The position numbers were made by a program, and so were the translations under genes. From Streptomyces gelaticus (lineage in GTDB: Bacteria > Actinomycetota > Actinomycetes > Streptomycetales > Streptomycetaceae): DNA of 64,000 nt. The notes beneath the pieces were generated by a model. The model was given only the letters and a program-made list of their open reading frames with translations. It was not told where the DNA came from and did not search any database. This document shows, one piece after another, positions 33,552 through 42,696 of the stretch (the stretch's first letter is position 1; each line of letters starts with the position of its first letter). The stretch covers positions 49,089 to 113,088 of the forward strand of contig NZ_BMTF01000018.1 in NCBI RefSeq assembly GCF_014649535.1. The letters are read 5' to 3'.

Positions 33552-35732
33552 TCAGACCGCCTGCTCCCCCGACGGGCTGCGGCTCGGATCCGGTTTCCCG
33601 TCCAGCCCCCGGGAGAACTCCTCCAGGGCTTCGAGGAGGAGGTGGGCCCCTTCCCGTACGAAGGGGTCCGCCTCGCCCCCGTCCGCGTGCCTGCCCTCCT
33701 CGTCCGCGCGCTGCCGCGCGTCCCACTCCGCCAGCGCCTCGCGCACCTCGGTCCAGTCCGGCACCCGCCGCTCCCGCACCGCCTTCGCACCCTGTTCGGT
33801 GGCCCGGCGCAAGGCCTCGGCCAGGCGCGCGGCGTCCGGTACGGGGGTGGCGCCGCCGCCCGGCAGATGGGCCTCCAGCAGCATCGCCACCCGGCCGAGC
33901 TGGGCGAGCGCGTGCTGGGTGTCGTCGGCGGCGGCGCGGGAGAGACCCCGGTTGCGCACCGGTTCGTGCTGGGCGGTGGCCAGCGCCTCCTGCCAGGCGA
34001 CCCGGGCCTCGCGGGTGTCGAGCAGCGCGGTGCGCACGTCGTCGTGGCCGCGCGCGGCCGGTTCGGCGTACTGGTCGACGACCGAGGCGGCGTACCGCCC
34101 GTCCGCCTTCAGCCAGTCGCCGAGCCTGCCCCGGAGCCTCGGGGTCTCCCAGGCCGGGTAGAGGGCGTACGAGATCATCGCCAGGAGACCGCCGACGAGG
34201 GTGAGGACGACCCGTTCGAACACGGTCTGCGACCAGTTGTCGCCCGCCATGCCGAGCAGGAAGACGACATACGCCGAGACGCAGGCCTGGCCGACCACGT
34301 ACCCGGTGCGCATCAGCAGATACATCGACAGTGCGCAGAGCACGGAGAGCACCGCGGCCGTGGTCACCCCGGGGCTGGCGGTCTCGACGATCGCGGTGGC
34401 GAGCGAGACGCCGACGATCGTGCCGCCGAACCGGGCCACGGACCGCCCGTACGTCTGGGAGAACTCCGGCCGCATCACCATGACGGCGGCCATCGGCGCC
34501 CAGTAGCCGTGCCCGAACGGCAGCACGGTGCCGATGAGATAGCCGCCGGCCGCGACGGCGGAGACCCGGACGGCGTGCCGCAGGATCGGCGACCCCGGGC
34601 GCAGCTCGGCGCGCATCGCCTTCAGGACGACGGGGACCATCCGCAGCAGGGTGGGGCGGCGTCGGTGCGGGGCGGCGGGCGTTCCGTCCGCGGGTGCCTT
34701 GATGGCCTCGGCGGCCTGCTCGGCCCTGGTCTCCTGCTCCTTGGTGCCCTCGCCCTCGGCCGTCTCGATGACATCGGAGAGCAGCACGCCGAGCCGGCCG
34801 GCGGCACGCCTCGGCGGGCCGGTGAGGAGGGTGCCGGTGTCCGGGGTTTTCAGCGCGGCCACGGCGGACGGGGCGAGCTCGACCGGGTCGCCGTGCCGGA
34901 TCGCGCGGGCGGCCGAGTCGAGCACCGACCCGGCGGCGGCGAGCAGCTCGCGGACCCGTTCCCGCTCCGGCCCCTCGGACGGCACGCCCAGCGACGGGTC
35001 TGCGAGCGAGGCGAGCACCGGCCTGATCCGCTCGGCGACTCCTCGCGGGCCGCGCAGCTCGGGCGGCCGGCGGCGGGCCTGGCGGGGGGTGACCGCCGCC
35101 GCGTTGCGGGCCGTCATCAGCGGCACCGGGTCGAAGGGCGCGAGCGGGTCGTGGCGCAGCCGGCGGGCGTAGTCGGCCTCGGCGGCCAGCGCGTCGGCGA
35201 GGGCGTCGCGCTGGGCGCCCCATCTGCGTACCGGGAACAGGACGATCAGCACCGCCTGCACCAGGCCGCCGAACAGGATCATCGCGGCGTGCACGGCCGA
35301 GTTCGCGACGGAGGTGGGCAGGGTGACCGTGACCAGCATGATCGCCACGTTCGACGCCGCGATGATGCCGGCGGTCGGCCCGGCCGCCCAGGACAGGCCG
35401 GCGACGAACGTCCAGAGCACCAGCAGGGCGAGGAACAGCGGCAGCCGGGAGCCGGTGAGATAGCCGAGGAACGTCGACACGGCGAGGCTCGCCCCGGAGA
35501 CCAGGGCGAGCACGGGCCGGGGGCGCCAGCTGCGCTGGAAGGTGGCGATGGCCGCCTGGAACGCGCCGAACGCGGAACTCGCGGCGACCACGGGCCCGAA
35601 GAACACGAGGCTGATCCCGATGACGAGCGCGAGCCCGGCCGCGCCGCGGATCGCGATGAGCGGTTCGAGGCGTCGCCGCTCGATCGACAGGCCCGAGCGG
35701 GCGGTCGCCTTCAGCGCCCGGAGCCAGCTCAT
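33552..35732 (-). CDS. FUSC family integral membrane protein
   Basis: The product has 726 residues. Two blocks of membrane helices (about 20-175 and 400-510) are separated by a soluble middle part of about 200 residues and followed by a soluble tail of about 200. The second block has PFGHGYWAPMAAVMVMRPEFSQTYGRS, described in part, which is typical of FUSC/YccS proteins related to aromatic acid or fusaric acid efflux. The true substrate is unknown. The ATG at 35732 precedes MSWLRALKATARSG. It converges tightly with the lipoprotein gene. The MITE-like element begins 76 bases upstream. Confidence 0.85.
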   Translation of the reverse strand: MSWLRALKATARSGLSIERRRLEPLIAIRGAAGLALVIGISLVFFGPVVAASSAFGAFQAAIATFQRSWRPRPVLALVSGASLAVSTFLGYLTGSRLPLFLALLVLWTFVAGLSWAAGPTAGIIAASNVAIMLVTVTLPTSVANSAVHAAMILFGGLVQAVLIVLFPVRRWGAQRDALADALAAEADYARRLRHDPLAPFDPVPLMTARNAAAVTPRQARRRPPELRGPRGVAERIRPVLASLADPSLGVPSEGPERERVRELLAAAGSVLDSAARAIRHGDPVELAPSAVAALKTPDTGTLLTGPPRRAAGRLGVLLSDVIETAEGEGTKEQETRAEQAAEAIKAPADGTPAAPHRRRPTLLRMVPVVLKAMRAELRPGSPILRHAVRVSAVAAGGYLIGTVLPFGHGYWAPMAAVMVMRPEFSQTYGRSVARFGGTIVGVSLATAIVETASPGVTTAAVLSVLCALSMYLLMRTGYVVGQACVSAYVVFLLGMAGDNWSQTVFERVVLTLVGGLLAMISYALYPAWETPRLRGRLGDWLKADGRYAASVVDQYAEPAARGHDDVRTALLDTREARVAWQEALATAQHEPVRNRGLSRAAADDTQHALAQLGRVAMLLEAHLPGGGATPVPDAARLAEALRRATEQGAKAVRERRVPDWTEVREALAEWDARQRADEEGRHADGGEADPFVREGAHLLLEALEEFSRGLDGKPDPSRSPSGEQAV

Positions 35733-35808
35733 GCCCAGAGCCTATCCGGAATTACCCTTTGGCCCGAGTTGTCGGATCTTGCCCTCTTGTCCCGCGGGGC
35801 GGTGCCTG

Positions 35809-36009
35809 GTGCCGCGACCGGCAGGGTCTGCCCGTCAAGGAGCGGTGGCCGGTGCGTGTGATCGCAAGGCGGCCAAAAGCCCAGGTAGCGGCGCTACCTG
35901 GGCTTTTGGCCAACGCCGCGAGCAATGGGGGCTCCCCTGCTCGAACGAAGCTGAGAGCTTGGGGAAGTGCCGGCCGCCGCGACGGGGCAAACCCTGCCGG
36001 TCGCGGCAC
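35809..36009. mobile_element. MITE-like element with terminal inverted repeats
   Basis: Terminal inverted repeats at 35809-35836 and 35981-36009 match at about 27 of 29 positions with one gap. The inside has no coding frame. It holds a perfect 20-bp palindrome (35871-35890 with 35892-35911) and a CTGCTCGAACGAAG stretch of a type I recall as repeated in Streptomyces intergenic DNA. The right end reaches the stop codon of the DUF2786 gene. I see no clear target-site duplication. The structure is directly visible; mobility is inferred. Confidence 0.55.
35871..35911. terminator. 20-bp perfect palindrome inside the MITE-like element
   Basis: Arms 35871-35890 and 35892-35911 are perfectly complementary with one central base, and the stem contains an AAAA/TTTT pair. 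It lies between the start of the FUSC gene and the end of the DUF2786 gene, where it could end the DUF2786 transcript. Confidence 0.55.
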
Positions 36010-37202
36010 TAACGCTTCCCGCGTCCGCCGCGGAGCTCCGGACCGCCTCCGCCCATCCGCGCCCGGTCCGCCGCGGCCGTGCCGTGGGTCCAGCCGTCCG
36101 GGTCCGTGGCGCCCCGGACCCGGGTGGTCGTGGTCTCGGGGAACATCCGCTCGGCGGTGTCCGTGACCGCCAGGTCCCGGGCGGCGAGCACCGGGAGCAG
36201 CCGAGGGGCACCGGACCCGGCCGGTCCGGCCTCGTGCTCGGCCTCGGCCGCCGCGGTGACCCGGGCGGTGTCGGCAGCGAGCCGGCTGCCCAGCCGCTGG
36301 GCGTACGCCATCAGGAACGACTGCCGGAACGCCTTGGTCCGCTTGCGTCCGCCGGCCCGCTGGCCCGCCTCCGCCTTCGTCATCGCCGCCGTGCCCTGGA
36401 CCAGCAGGGAGGTGTACAGCAGTTCCACGGCATCCAGGTCCGGCTCGAAGCCGACCACCGTGGAGAAGCCGAGGTCGCTGTTCCACACCGCACGGCAGCG
36501 ATTCGCGGCGGCCACCGCGTCGAGCAGGATCGCCTTCGCCGTCTCGTACGGCGCGTCGACCCCGATCCGGCAGGCCCCCGGCGCCTCCTTCTTGCTGTGG
36601 GTACGGGCGGCGAGCAGGGCCTCGTCGATGGAGTGCCGGGCCATCAGCTCCTGCGCCTTGGTGGTGAGGGCCTCCGCCTCCTCGGGGTAGCCGGTCGCCT
36701 CCGCCTTGGCGAGCAGAGCGCGGATCCGGGTCAGCATCCGGGGCTCGTCGTGCGCGGGCGGCAGCCGGAGCGCGTGCGGGGCAGTGCCCGGCGGGGGCCC
36801 GACCGGTTCGATGGCGGGGAGCCGGAGCAGCAGCCGGTACAGGGCGAGGACGGCAGAGGCGTAGGAGAAGCGGTCCGGGCGGTTGCGGGGCGGGGCGTCC
36901 GGGAGCCCGTCGAGCTGGGCCTGCCAGCGCGGCGGAAGCCGCTCGTACCGTGCGGTCTCCGAGCCGATCAGCCCGGCGGCGAGGCCGGCCGCGGTCTCGT
37001 CGAGCTCGCGGCGGACGACGCGTACGACATCGGCGGGCTGCCAGCCGCGCTCCCAGGCCCGGCGGACGAACTCCTCGCCGCGCCGGACCAGTTCCGCGTC
37101 GGCCGCCGGGGCGGCGGCGAGGAGGGAGGCCCCGGTGTCGAGACCGGCGTCGCCGTCCGAGTAGAGGGCTGCCGCGAATGCCTGGTCGGTCACCGGTTCC
37201 AT
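36009..37202 (-). CDS. DUF2786 domain protein
   Basis: The product has 397 residues. The DUF2786 segment is MLTRIRALLAKAEATGYPEEAEALTTKAQELMARHSI at about 155-190, described in part; DUF7168-like sequence follows (AKAILLDAVAAANRCRAVW). The N-terminal 150 residues form helical bundles of unknown role. No catalytic motif is recognised. The stop lies at the edge of the right repeat of the MITE-like element, so the last residues may have been altered by its arrival. The start is ATG at 37202; the ribosome site is poor. Function unknown. Confidence 0.82.
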   Translation of the reverse strand: MEPVTDQAFAAALYSDGDAGLDTGASLLAAAPAADAELVRRGEEFVRRAWERGWQPADVVRVVRRELDETAAGLAAGLIGSETARYERLPPRWQAQLDGLPDAPPRNRPDRFSYASAVLALYRLLLRLPAIEPVGPPPGTAPHALRLPPAHDEPRMLTRIRALLAKAEATGYPEEAEALTTKAQELMARHSIDEALLAARTHSKKEAPGACRIGVDAPYETAKAILLDAVAAANRCRAVWNSDLGFSTVVGFEPDLDAVELLYTSLLVQGTAAMTKAEAGQRAGGRKRTKAFRQSFLMAYAQRLGSRLAADTARVTAAAEAEHEAGPAGSGAPRLLPVLAARDLAVTDTAERMFPETTTTRVRGATDPDGWTHGTAAADRARMGGGGPELRGGRGKR

Positions 37203-37309
37203 GAGGTCAGGGTAGGCAGGGCGGTGCGGCGGAGTAGGGCTGGCCCTACATTCCGGACGGGCTCTGGTGGTCGTGATCGCGAGGCGTGGAAACGCTTCGA
37301 TCGAAGGCA

Positions 37310-38423
37310 TGACTTCCTCCCGCGCCTCCGCCGCGCCCCCGAGTGCCGCCGACGCCGTACGGCTTCGCTCCGTGCGCCGCGTCCACGGCGGCGTCGCCGC
37401 CCTCGCCGGCATCGACCTCACGGCTGCGGCGTACGGCCTCGGTGGCCGCTCCGGTGCTGGTCACCGTGGCGCTGGCGGGTTCGGTGGCCGGTTCCGCGAT
37501 GACGGTGCCGGCGGCGAGGGCGGCGGAGGCCCGAGAGCGCACCCGGGCCGATCTGGTGGTGACGGGCGAGGCGCTGAGGGTCCGTCCGGTGCCCGGCGCC
37601 ACGCTGTCCGCCTCCGCCCCGACCGCCGTCCACGTACGCGAGGAGGGCTCCGCGCTCATCACCTCCGAGGCCCGTGCGGTGGACGACGCGAAGGCCCTGG
37701 CGCGGGTCGCACGGCTGCCGGTGGTGGCGGGCGACATCGGGGATCTGGACGACGGCTCGATCGTGGTGAACGAGGAGTGGGAGCAGCACACCGTCGGCTC
37801 GGTGGTACGGGTGTGGCTCGGCGACGGGCGGCCGGTCTCACTGCGGATCGCGGCGGTGCTGGCCCTCGGCACGGGGAACAACGGCGCCTATGTGACCAGG
37901 GCCAACGCCCCGGCGGCGGCCGTGGACCGGATCGACGTACGCCTCTCGCCCGGCGCCGACCGCGCCCTGGTCGCGCAGCGGCTGCGGGCGACCGGCGGCA
38001 CGGTGCGGCCGCCGGAGCAGTGGCTGGCCGCGACGTACCCCCCGCACGAGTCCGCAGACCCGGACCGGTCTGGCCGTGATCCTGGGCATCGCACTGGTCT
38101 ACACCGTGATCGTGCTGGCCGACACGATGGTGATGGCGGGGTCCGTACGGTCCGCCGAGCTGACCGCGCTCCGGCTGGCGGGCGCCACCCGGTCGCGGGT
38201 CCTCGCGGTGGTGGCCGGGGAGCCCCTGTTCGCGGTCGGGCTCGGGGCGCTGCTCGGCCTGCCCGTGGCCGCGGTGCACCTGGCGGGCCTGGCCGCCGCG
38301 CCGGCCTCGGTGTCGGCGCCGGTCGTGGTGTCGGCGCAGTGGTCGCTGATGGGCGGTGCGGCGGGGGTGTGCGCGCTGGTCGCGGTGGGGGCGGTGCGGC
38401 GCCGCTCGTCGGCGGCGGGCTGA
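37310..38423 (+). pseudogene. Degraded ABC transporter: ATPase start joined to FtsX-like permease remnant, with a frameshift
   Basis: From ATG at 37310 the first ~40 codons read VRLRSVRRVHGGVAALAGIDL, the start of an ABC ATPase. At about 37425 the homology jumps, in a different frame, into the middle of an FtsX/MacB-like permease (VAAPVLVTVALAGSVAGSAM). The rest of the ATPase and the start of the permease are missing. A second frameshift lies at about 38040-38070: after YPPHES the permease continues in another frame as TRTGLAVILGIALVYTVIV to the end at 38423. At least two lesions make this a non-functional remnant of an antimicrobial-peptide or lipid-type exporter. Confidence 0.75.
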
Positions 38424-38580
38424 GGGGCGACGCCCGGAACAAGGGGCCCGGGCCCGGCCGGACCACGCGTTTAGTCCATCCAGCGGCACCCGCTGACGAT
38501 GTATCCGCTTTCCTCCTTTTATCCTGATTTCGCATGCTTTCATCTCGCTCATGAAAGCGACCCATGGAGGCGATCGGACG

Positions 38581-39606
38581 ATGACCGGAGACCGACAGCA
38601 GGACAGCGGCGCACGCTCGGCCACGTCGCGGCGGCGGGTACTCGCCGCCGCGGCTCTCGCGCCCGTGCTGACGGCGGCGAGCCCCGCGTCCGCCCGTACG
38701 ACGCCCACCGGAACGACCAGGGCCAGGCACGGGAAAACGGGTCACGGGAAGCGGGTCGAGCCGGTGCCGACCGACCTCGCCGACTGGGCGGCCGTGGCGA
38801 GGGCGCTGGGCCGCCCCGGCAACATGCTGCGCGGCAGGATCTACCACACGGGCTTTCCCCGACGGGATCTCCGCGTGGTCTCCGACGGCGTCGTCGTCAC
38901 ACCGGAGCTCGCGCTGGCCACACACGTCGCCTTCGTCCGCTACGCCGACGGCACCACGATGCTCATGGGCGATGTGGCGGTCACCGAGCACGAGCTCCAG
39001 CGGGTGACCGACGCATGGCAGGCGCACGGGATCGAACAGACTGCGCTCCACAAGCACCTGCTCTCCCAGACCCCCGACATCTGGTGGACCCATGTCCACG
39101 GGCACGGCCGCAACGCCGTGGCCCTGGCCCGCGGGCTGCGCGCGGGCCTCGACCGCACCGGCACCCCGCCGCCCGTGCCGCCGCCGGGGTCGGGCCCGGT
39201 CGACCTGGACATCGCCGGGATGGAGGCGGTGCTCGGCACCAGGGGCGCCATCGAGAACGGGCTCTACAAGGTCCTCTTCGTCCGCCGCGAGACCGTTGTG
39301 GACGGCCATCTGATCCTGCCTCCCGGCCTGGGGTCGACCAGCGCGTTCAACTTCCAGCCGGTGGGCGGCGGCCGCGCCGCGCTCAGCGGCGACTGCGCGA
39401 TGCTCGCCCACGAGATCCCGCACGTGCTGAGGGCCCTGCGACGCGGCGGGATCAAGCTCGTCGAGCTGCACAACCACCATCTGTCGGAGGAACCCCGCCT
39501 GTTCTTCACCCACTTCTGGGCGGTGGGCGACGGCGTCCGGCTCGCCCGCACCCTGCGCTGCGCGGTGGACGGCACCGACGTCGTTCCGAACGTACCGAAC
39601 GCCTGA
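38581..39606 (+). CDS. DUF1259 (LppY/LpqO-like) secreted protein
   Basis: The product has 341 residues. The N-terminus has a twin-arginine export signal (TSRRRVLAAAAL). The mature part carries two DUF1259-like repeats of the LppY/LpqO type: RPGNMLRGRIYHTGFPRRDL with HVAFVRYADGTTMLMGDVAVTE, and later AHEIPHVLRALRRGGIKLVELHNHHL. Function is unknown in this family. An earlier ATG at 38551 would add 10 residues; 38581 has GGAGG upstream. The preceding 157 bases look like a promoter region with no other feature I can support. The P450 gene follows after 202 bases. Confidence 0.82.
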   Translation: MTGDRQQDSGARSATSRRRVLAAAALAPVLTAASPASARTTPTGTTRARHGKTGHGKRVEPVPTDLADWAAVARALGRPGNMLRGRIYHTGFPRRDLRVVSDGVVVTPELALATHVAFVRYADGTTMLMGDVAVTEHELQRVTDAWQAHGIEQTALHKHLLSQTPDIWWTHVHGHGRNAVALARGLRAGLDRTGTPPPVPPPGSGPVDLDIAGMEAVLGTRGAIENGLYKVLFVRRETVVDGHLILPPGLGSTSAFNFQPVGGGRAALSGDCAMLAHEIPHVLRALRRGGIKLVELHNHHLSEEPRLFFTHFWAVGDGVRLARTLRCAVDGTDVVPNVPNA

Positions 39607-39808
39607 GACCGGCCGTACGACACACCGGGCCCGTGCCGGTCGCCGCACCGCATTGCGCCGGTCCAGCGACCGGCATCGCCGAATCCGTTCTGCATATGGA
39701 CCAATCGGCCCGGAGCGGCGCGTGGCCCCTCGGGCGATCGGGCACCCATGTCCCGACCAGCCCGCACCTTCCGCGAACCACCCGTCAGATCCCCATCTGG
39801 AGCTCCGC

Positions 39809-41014
39809 ATGGAACCAGCCGCCGGCGCCCGGCACTGCCCGTTCGACTACGCCGAGGCCCTCGAATTCGACCCGGTGCTCAGGCACTTGATGACCGAAGA
39901 ACCCGTCTCCCGCATCCGTCTCCCGCACGGCGACGGCGAGGCATGGCTCGTCACCGGCTACGACGACGTGCGTACGGTGACGACCGACCGGCGCTTCAGC
40001 CGCAGCGCCATCATCGGCCGGAACTTCCCGCGCATGACCCCCGAACCGATCGTCCAGGACGAGGCGATCAACGTCATGGACCCGCCCGGCAGCAGCCGCC
40101 TGCGCAGCCTGATCTCCAAGGGCTTCGCGCCCCGCCACATGGAGCGCATGCGGGTACGCACGCAGCATGTGGTCGACGAGCTGCTGGACCGCATGGAGGA
40201 GCACGGCGCTCCGGCCGACCTGTTCGCGCATCTGGCCGCCCCGCTGCCGCTGACCACCATCTGCGAGGTCCTCGACATCCCGCAGGACGACCACGCCCAA
40301 CTACGGGCCCACGCCCGGACCATGATGGACACCACGGTCGAGAACAAGCCCGCCGCGGTACGCTCCAAGGCCGATCTCCGCGCCTACTTCGCGAAGTTGA
40401 CCGCCGAACGGCGTGCCGACCCGGGCGACGACCTGATCAGCGCGCTGGCCACGGCGCGCGACGGGGACGAGATCCTGAACGACAAAGAACTGACCGTCAT
40501 GGCCATGGTCCTGCTCATCACCGGCCAGGACACCACCACGTACGAGATCGGGAACATCGCCTACACGCTGCTCACCAGGCCCGACGAGCTCGCCATGGTG
40601 CGCGACCGCCCCGAGATGCTTCCGCAGGCCATCGAGGAGCTGCTGCGCTTCATCCCCTTCCGCAAGGGTGTCGGCATCCCCCGGGTCGCCCTTGAGGACG
40701 TGGAGCTGAGCGGGGTGCGGATCCGGGAAGGGGACATCGTGCACGTCTCCTATCTGACGGCCAACCGCGACGGCCGGAAGTTCGACCGTCCCGACGAGCT
40801 GGACCTGGAGCGTGAGGGACCGTCCCACATGACCTTCGGATGGGGCGGGCACCACTGTCTGGGCGCCCCGCTCGCGGCCACGGAGCTCCAGGTCGCCATC
40901 GGAACGCTGCTGAAGCGCTTCCCCGCCCTGAAGCTGGCGACACCGGCCGAGGAGGTGCGCTGGAACAAGACGTCGATCTGGCGCTATCCCCTCGAACTCC
41001 CCGTCACCTGGTGA
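39809..41014 (+). CDS. Cytochrome P450 (CYP158-like)
   Basis: The product has 401 residues, normal for a soluble bacterial P450. The heme loop FGWGGHHCLG holds the ligand Cys350; the I-helix motif is ITGQDTT (237-243) and the K-helix ExxR is EELLR (276-280). The C-terminal half (VGIPRVALEDVELSGVRIREGD, ending ELPVTW) resembles, in my memory, CYP158A2, which couples flaviolin in S. coelicolor. An RppA-type polyketide synthase follows in the same direction after 515 bases, which supports a role in oxidising its product. ATG at 39809 has GGAG 7 bases upstream. The subfamily is not proven. Confidence 0.88.
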   Translation: MEPAAGARHCPFDYAEALEFDPVLRHLMTEEPVSRIRLPHGDGEAWLVTGYDDVRTVTTDRRFSRSAIIGRNFPRMTPEPIVQDEAINVMDPPGSSRLRSLISKGFAPRHMERMRVRTQHVVDELLDRMEEHGAPADLFAHLAAPLPLTTICEVLDIPQDDHAQLRAHARTMMDTTVENKPAAVRSKADLRAYFAKLTAERRADPGDDLISALATARDGDEILNDKELTVMAMVLLITGQDTTTYEIGNIAYTLLTRPDELAMVRDRPEMLPQAIEELLRFIPFRKGVGIPRVALEDVELSGVRIREGDIVHVSYLTANRDGRKFDRPDELDLEREGPSHMTFGWGGHHCLGAPLAATELQVAIGTLLKRFPALKLATPAEEVRWNKTSIWRYPLELPVTW

Positions 41015-41115
41015 CCGGGGAGCGCCGGCGAGCCGCCCGCGGGTGACCCGCCGTCGTGGCCGTGGCCGACGCCGGGCCGTCATCGATGATGCGCCGGCCC
41101 GCGGCCGGCCGCAAC

Positions 41116-41156
41116 CCGGAACGCTCCGGGGCGCCGGGCGCCCCGGAGCGTTCCGG
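41116..41156. repeat. Perfect 19-bp inverted repeat downstream of P450
   Basis: Arms 41116-41134 and 41138-41156 are perfectly complementary around a 3-base centre. It is about 100 bases after the P450 stop, in a 515-base gap before rppA. It could be a terminator; it has no T run. Together with the next palindrome it makes a tandem pair. Confidence 0.75.
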
Positions 41157-41183
41157 CGCGAAGGCCCGCCGCGCGGCCGGGTC

Positions 41184-41213
41184 GTGCGGCAGGGCCGCGC
41201 GGCCCTGCCGCAC
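41184..41213. repeat. Perfect 15-bp palindrome downstream of P450
   Basis: The two halves 41184-41198 and 41199-41213 are perfectly complementary with no spacer. It lies 27 bases after the first repeat. It may be part of a terminator or a protein-binding site. From 41214 to 41529 I see no gene; that stretch should hold the rppA promoter. Confidence 0.7.
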
Positions 41214-41529
41214 GCTCGCCGGGCGGGGGTGAAGCACGTGACGACGCGCGCTCGACGTGCGGCCCCGATCGGCCTGCCGTAACGTGAATCCGACGGCCAC
41301 CCCAGCCGTGGCGGATCCGCTTTCCGCTCACGAACGGCTGGAACTCAGTCTTCGACGGTCGGCCCGTCCGCGCCCGTTCCAGGGGTACCTGACCCGGCGC
41401 CGGAATCCACCAGCGCTCCACGTCCGCGCGACGCCGCGTGTACGGAGCCGCAGTGGCCGTCTCCGGCAGGCGGACGCCCCGGAACCCTTCGGGCCGGCCG
41501 TGTGGACCAAGTCCGCTAGGAGGAGTTCC

Positions 41530-42588
41530 ATGGCGGTTCTCTGCAAGCCGGCCATCGCGGTTCCCGAGTACGTCATCACCAACGAGGAAACCCTTGAGCT
41601 GGCTGAACGGTTGCACGGCGACCATCCGCAGCTCGACCTGGTCCTTCGTCTGATCGAACACACCGGGGTGCAGAAGCGGCACCTGATCCAGCCGATCGAC
41701 AAGGTGTTGCAGCACCCGGGCTTCGACGCCCGCAGCATCACGTACGAGGAACACACCAAGGCCCGGGTTCCGGCGGTCGTGCGCCGGGCGCTCGACCAGG
41801 CCGAACTGGAGCCGCGACAGATCGACTTGATCGTCTACGTCTCCTGCACCGGCTTCATGATGCCGCCGCCGACCGCGTGGCTCATCGGCGAGATGGGCTT
41901 CCGGCCGGAGACCCGGCAGCTGCCGATCGCCCAGCTCGGCTGCGCGGCGGGCGGTGCGGCCGTCAACCGGGCGCACGACTTCTGCACGGCCTACCCCGAC
42001 GCCAATGTGCTGATCGTGGCCTGCGAGTTCTGCTCGCTCTGCTACCAGCCCACCGACCTCGGTGTGGGATCGCTGCTGTCCAACGGACTGTTCGGCGACG
42101 GCATAGCCGCCGTCGTGCTCCGGGGCAGCGGCGGCACGGGGGTACGCCTGGAACGCAACGGCTCGTTCGTCATCCCGGACACCGAGGACTGGATCTCCTA
42201 CGCGGTCCGGTCCACCGGGTTCCACTTCCAGCTCGACAAGCGGGTGCCCGGAACCATGGAACCCCTCGCACCGGCCCTGGAGGCGGTCGCCGAGGAGAAC
42301 CAGTGGAACGCCGGCAAGATGGACTTCTACATCATCCACGCGGGCGGCCCGCGCATCCTGGACGACCTGAGCCGCTTCCTGGACGTGCCGCCCGAGGCGT
42401 TCCGCTTCAGCCGCGCCACGCTCACCGAGTACGGCAACATAGCCAGCGCCGTGGTGCTCGACGCCCTCGGCCGCATGTTCGACGAGGCATCGGCTCTCGA
42501 CGGACATCGCGGCCTGATGGCCGGCTTCGGCCCCGGCATCACCGCCGAGATCTCCCTGGGCACCTGGACCTCCGAATCCGAGTCCTGA
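41530..42588 (+). CDS. rppA: Type III polyketide synthase (1,3,6,8-tetrahydroxynaphthalene synthase)
   Basis: The 352-residue RppA condenses five malonyl-CoA to a pentaketide that cyclises to tetrahydroxynaphthalene, which oxidises to flaviolin and melanin-like pigments. The catalytic triad stands at the positions known from S. griseus RppA: Cys138 in IAQLGCAAG, His270 in FYIIHAGG and Asn303 in TEYGNIASA. Tyr224, which helps select malonyl starters, is also present. A near-perfect TAGGAGGAG ribosome site precedes the ATG at 41530. A P450 gene precedes it, whereas in S. coelicolor and S. griseus the P450 lies downstream. Confidence 0.96.
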   Translation: MAVLCKPAIAVPEYVITNEETLELAERLHGDHPQLDLVLRLIEHTGVQKRHLIQPIDKVLQHPGFDARSITYEEHTKARVPAVVRRALDQAELEPRQIDLIVYVSCTGFMMPPPTAWLIGEMGFRPETRQLPIAQLGCAAGGAAVNRAHDFCTAYPDANVLIVACEFCSLCYQPTDLGVGSLLSNGLFGDGIAAVVLRGSGGTGVRLERNGSFVIPDTEDWISYAVRSTGFHFQLDKRVPGTMEPLAPALEAVAEENQWNAGKMDFYIIHAGGPRILDDLSRFLDVPPEAFRFSRATLTEYGNIASAVVLDALGRMFDEASALDGHRGLMAGFGPGITAEISLGTWTSESES

Positions 42589-42696
42589 CGCCTCCGCTCC
42601 CCCGGCCGCGGTGCCGCCTCCCGGCACCTGCGGACCGGGGGACACGCACCGCCCGCCCACCGGGCGCTGTCAGTGCCGGATGCCAGACTCGAAGAC

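Noticed and set aside
38581..42588. DUF1259 gene as part of a larger pigment biosynthetic cluster with P450 and RppA
   Set aside because: It has an export signal and its own gap of 202 bases before the P450 gene; no other biosynthetic genes flank the pair.
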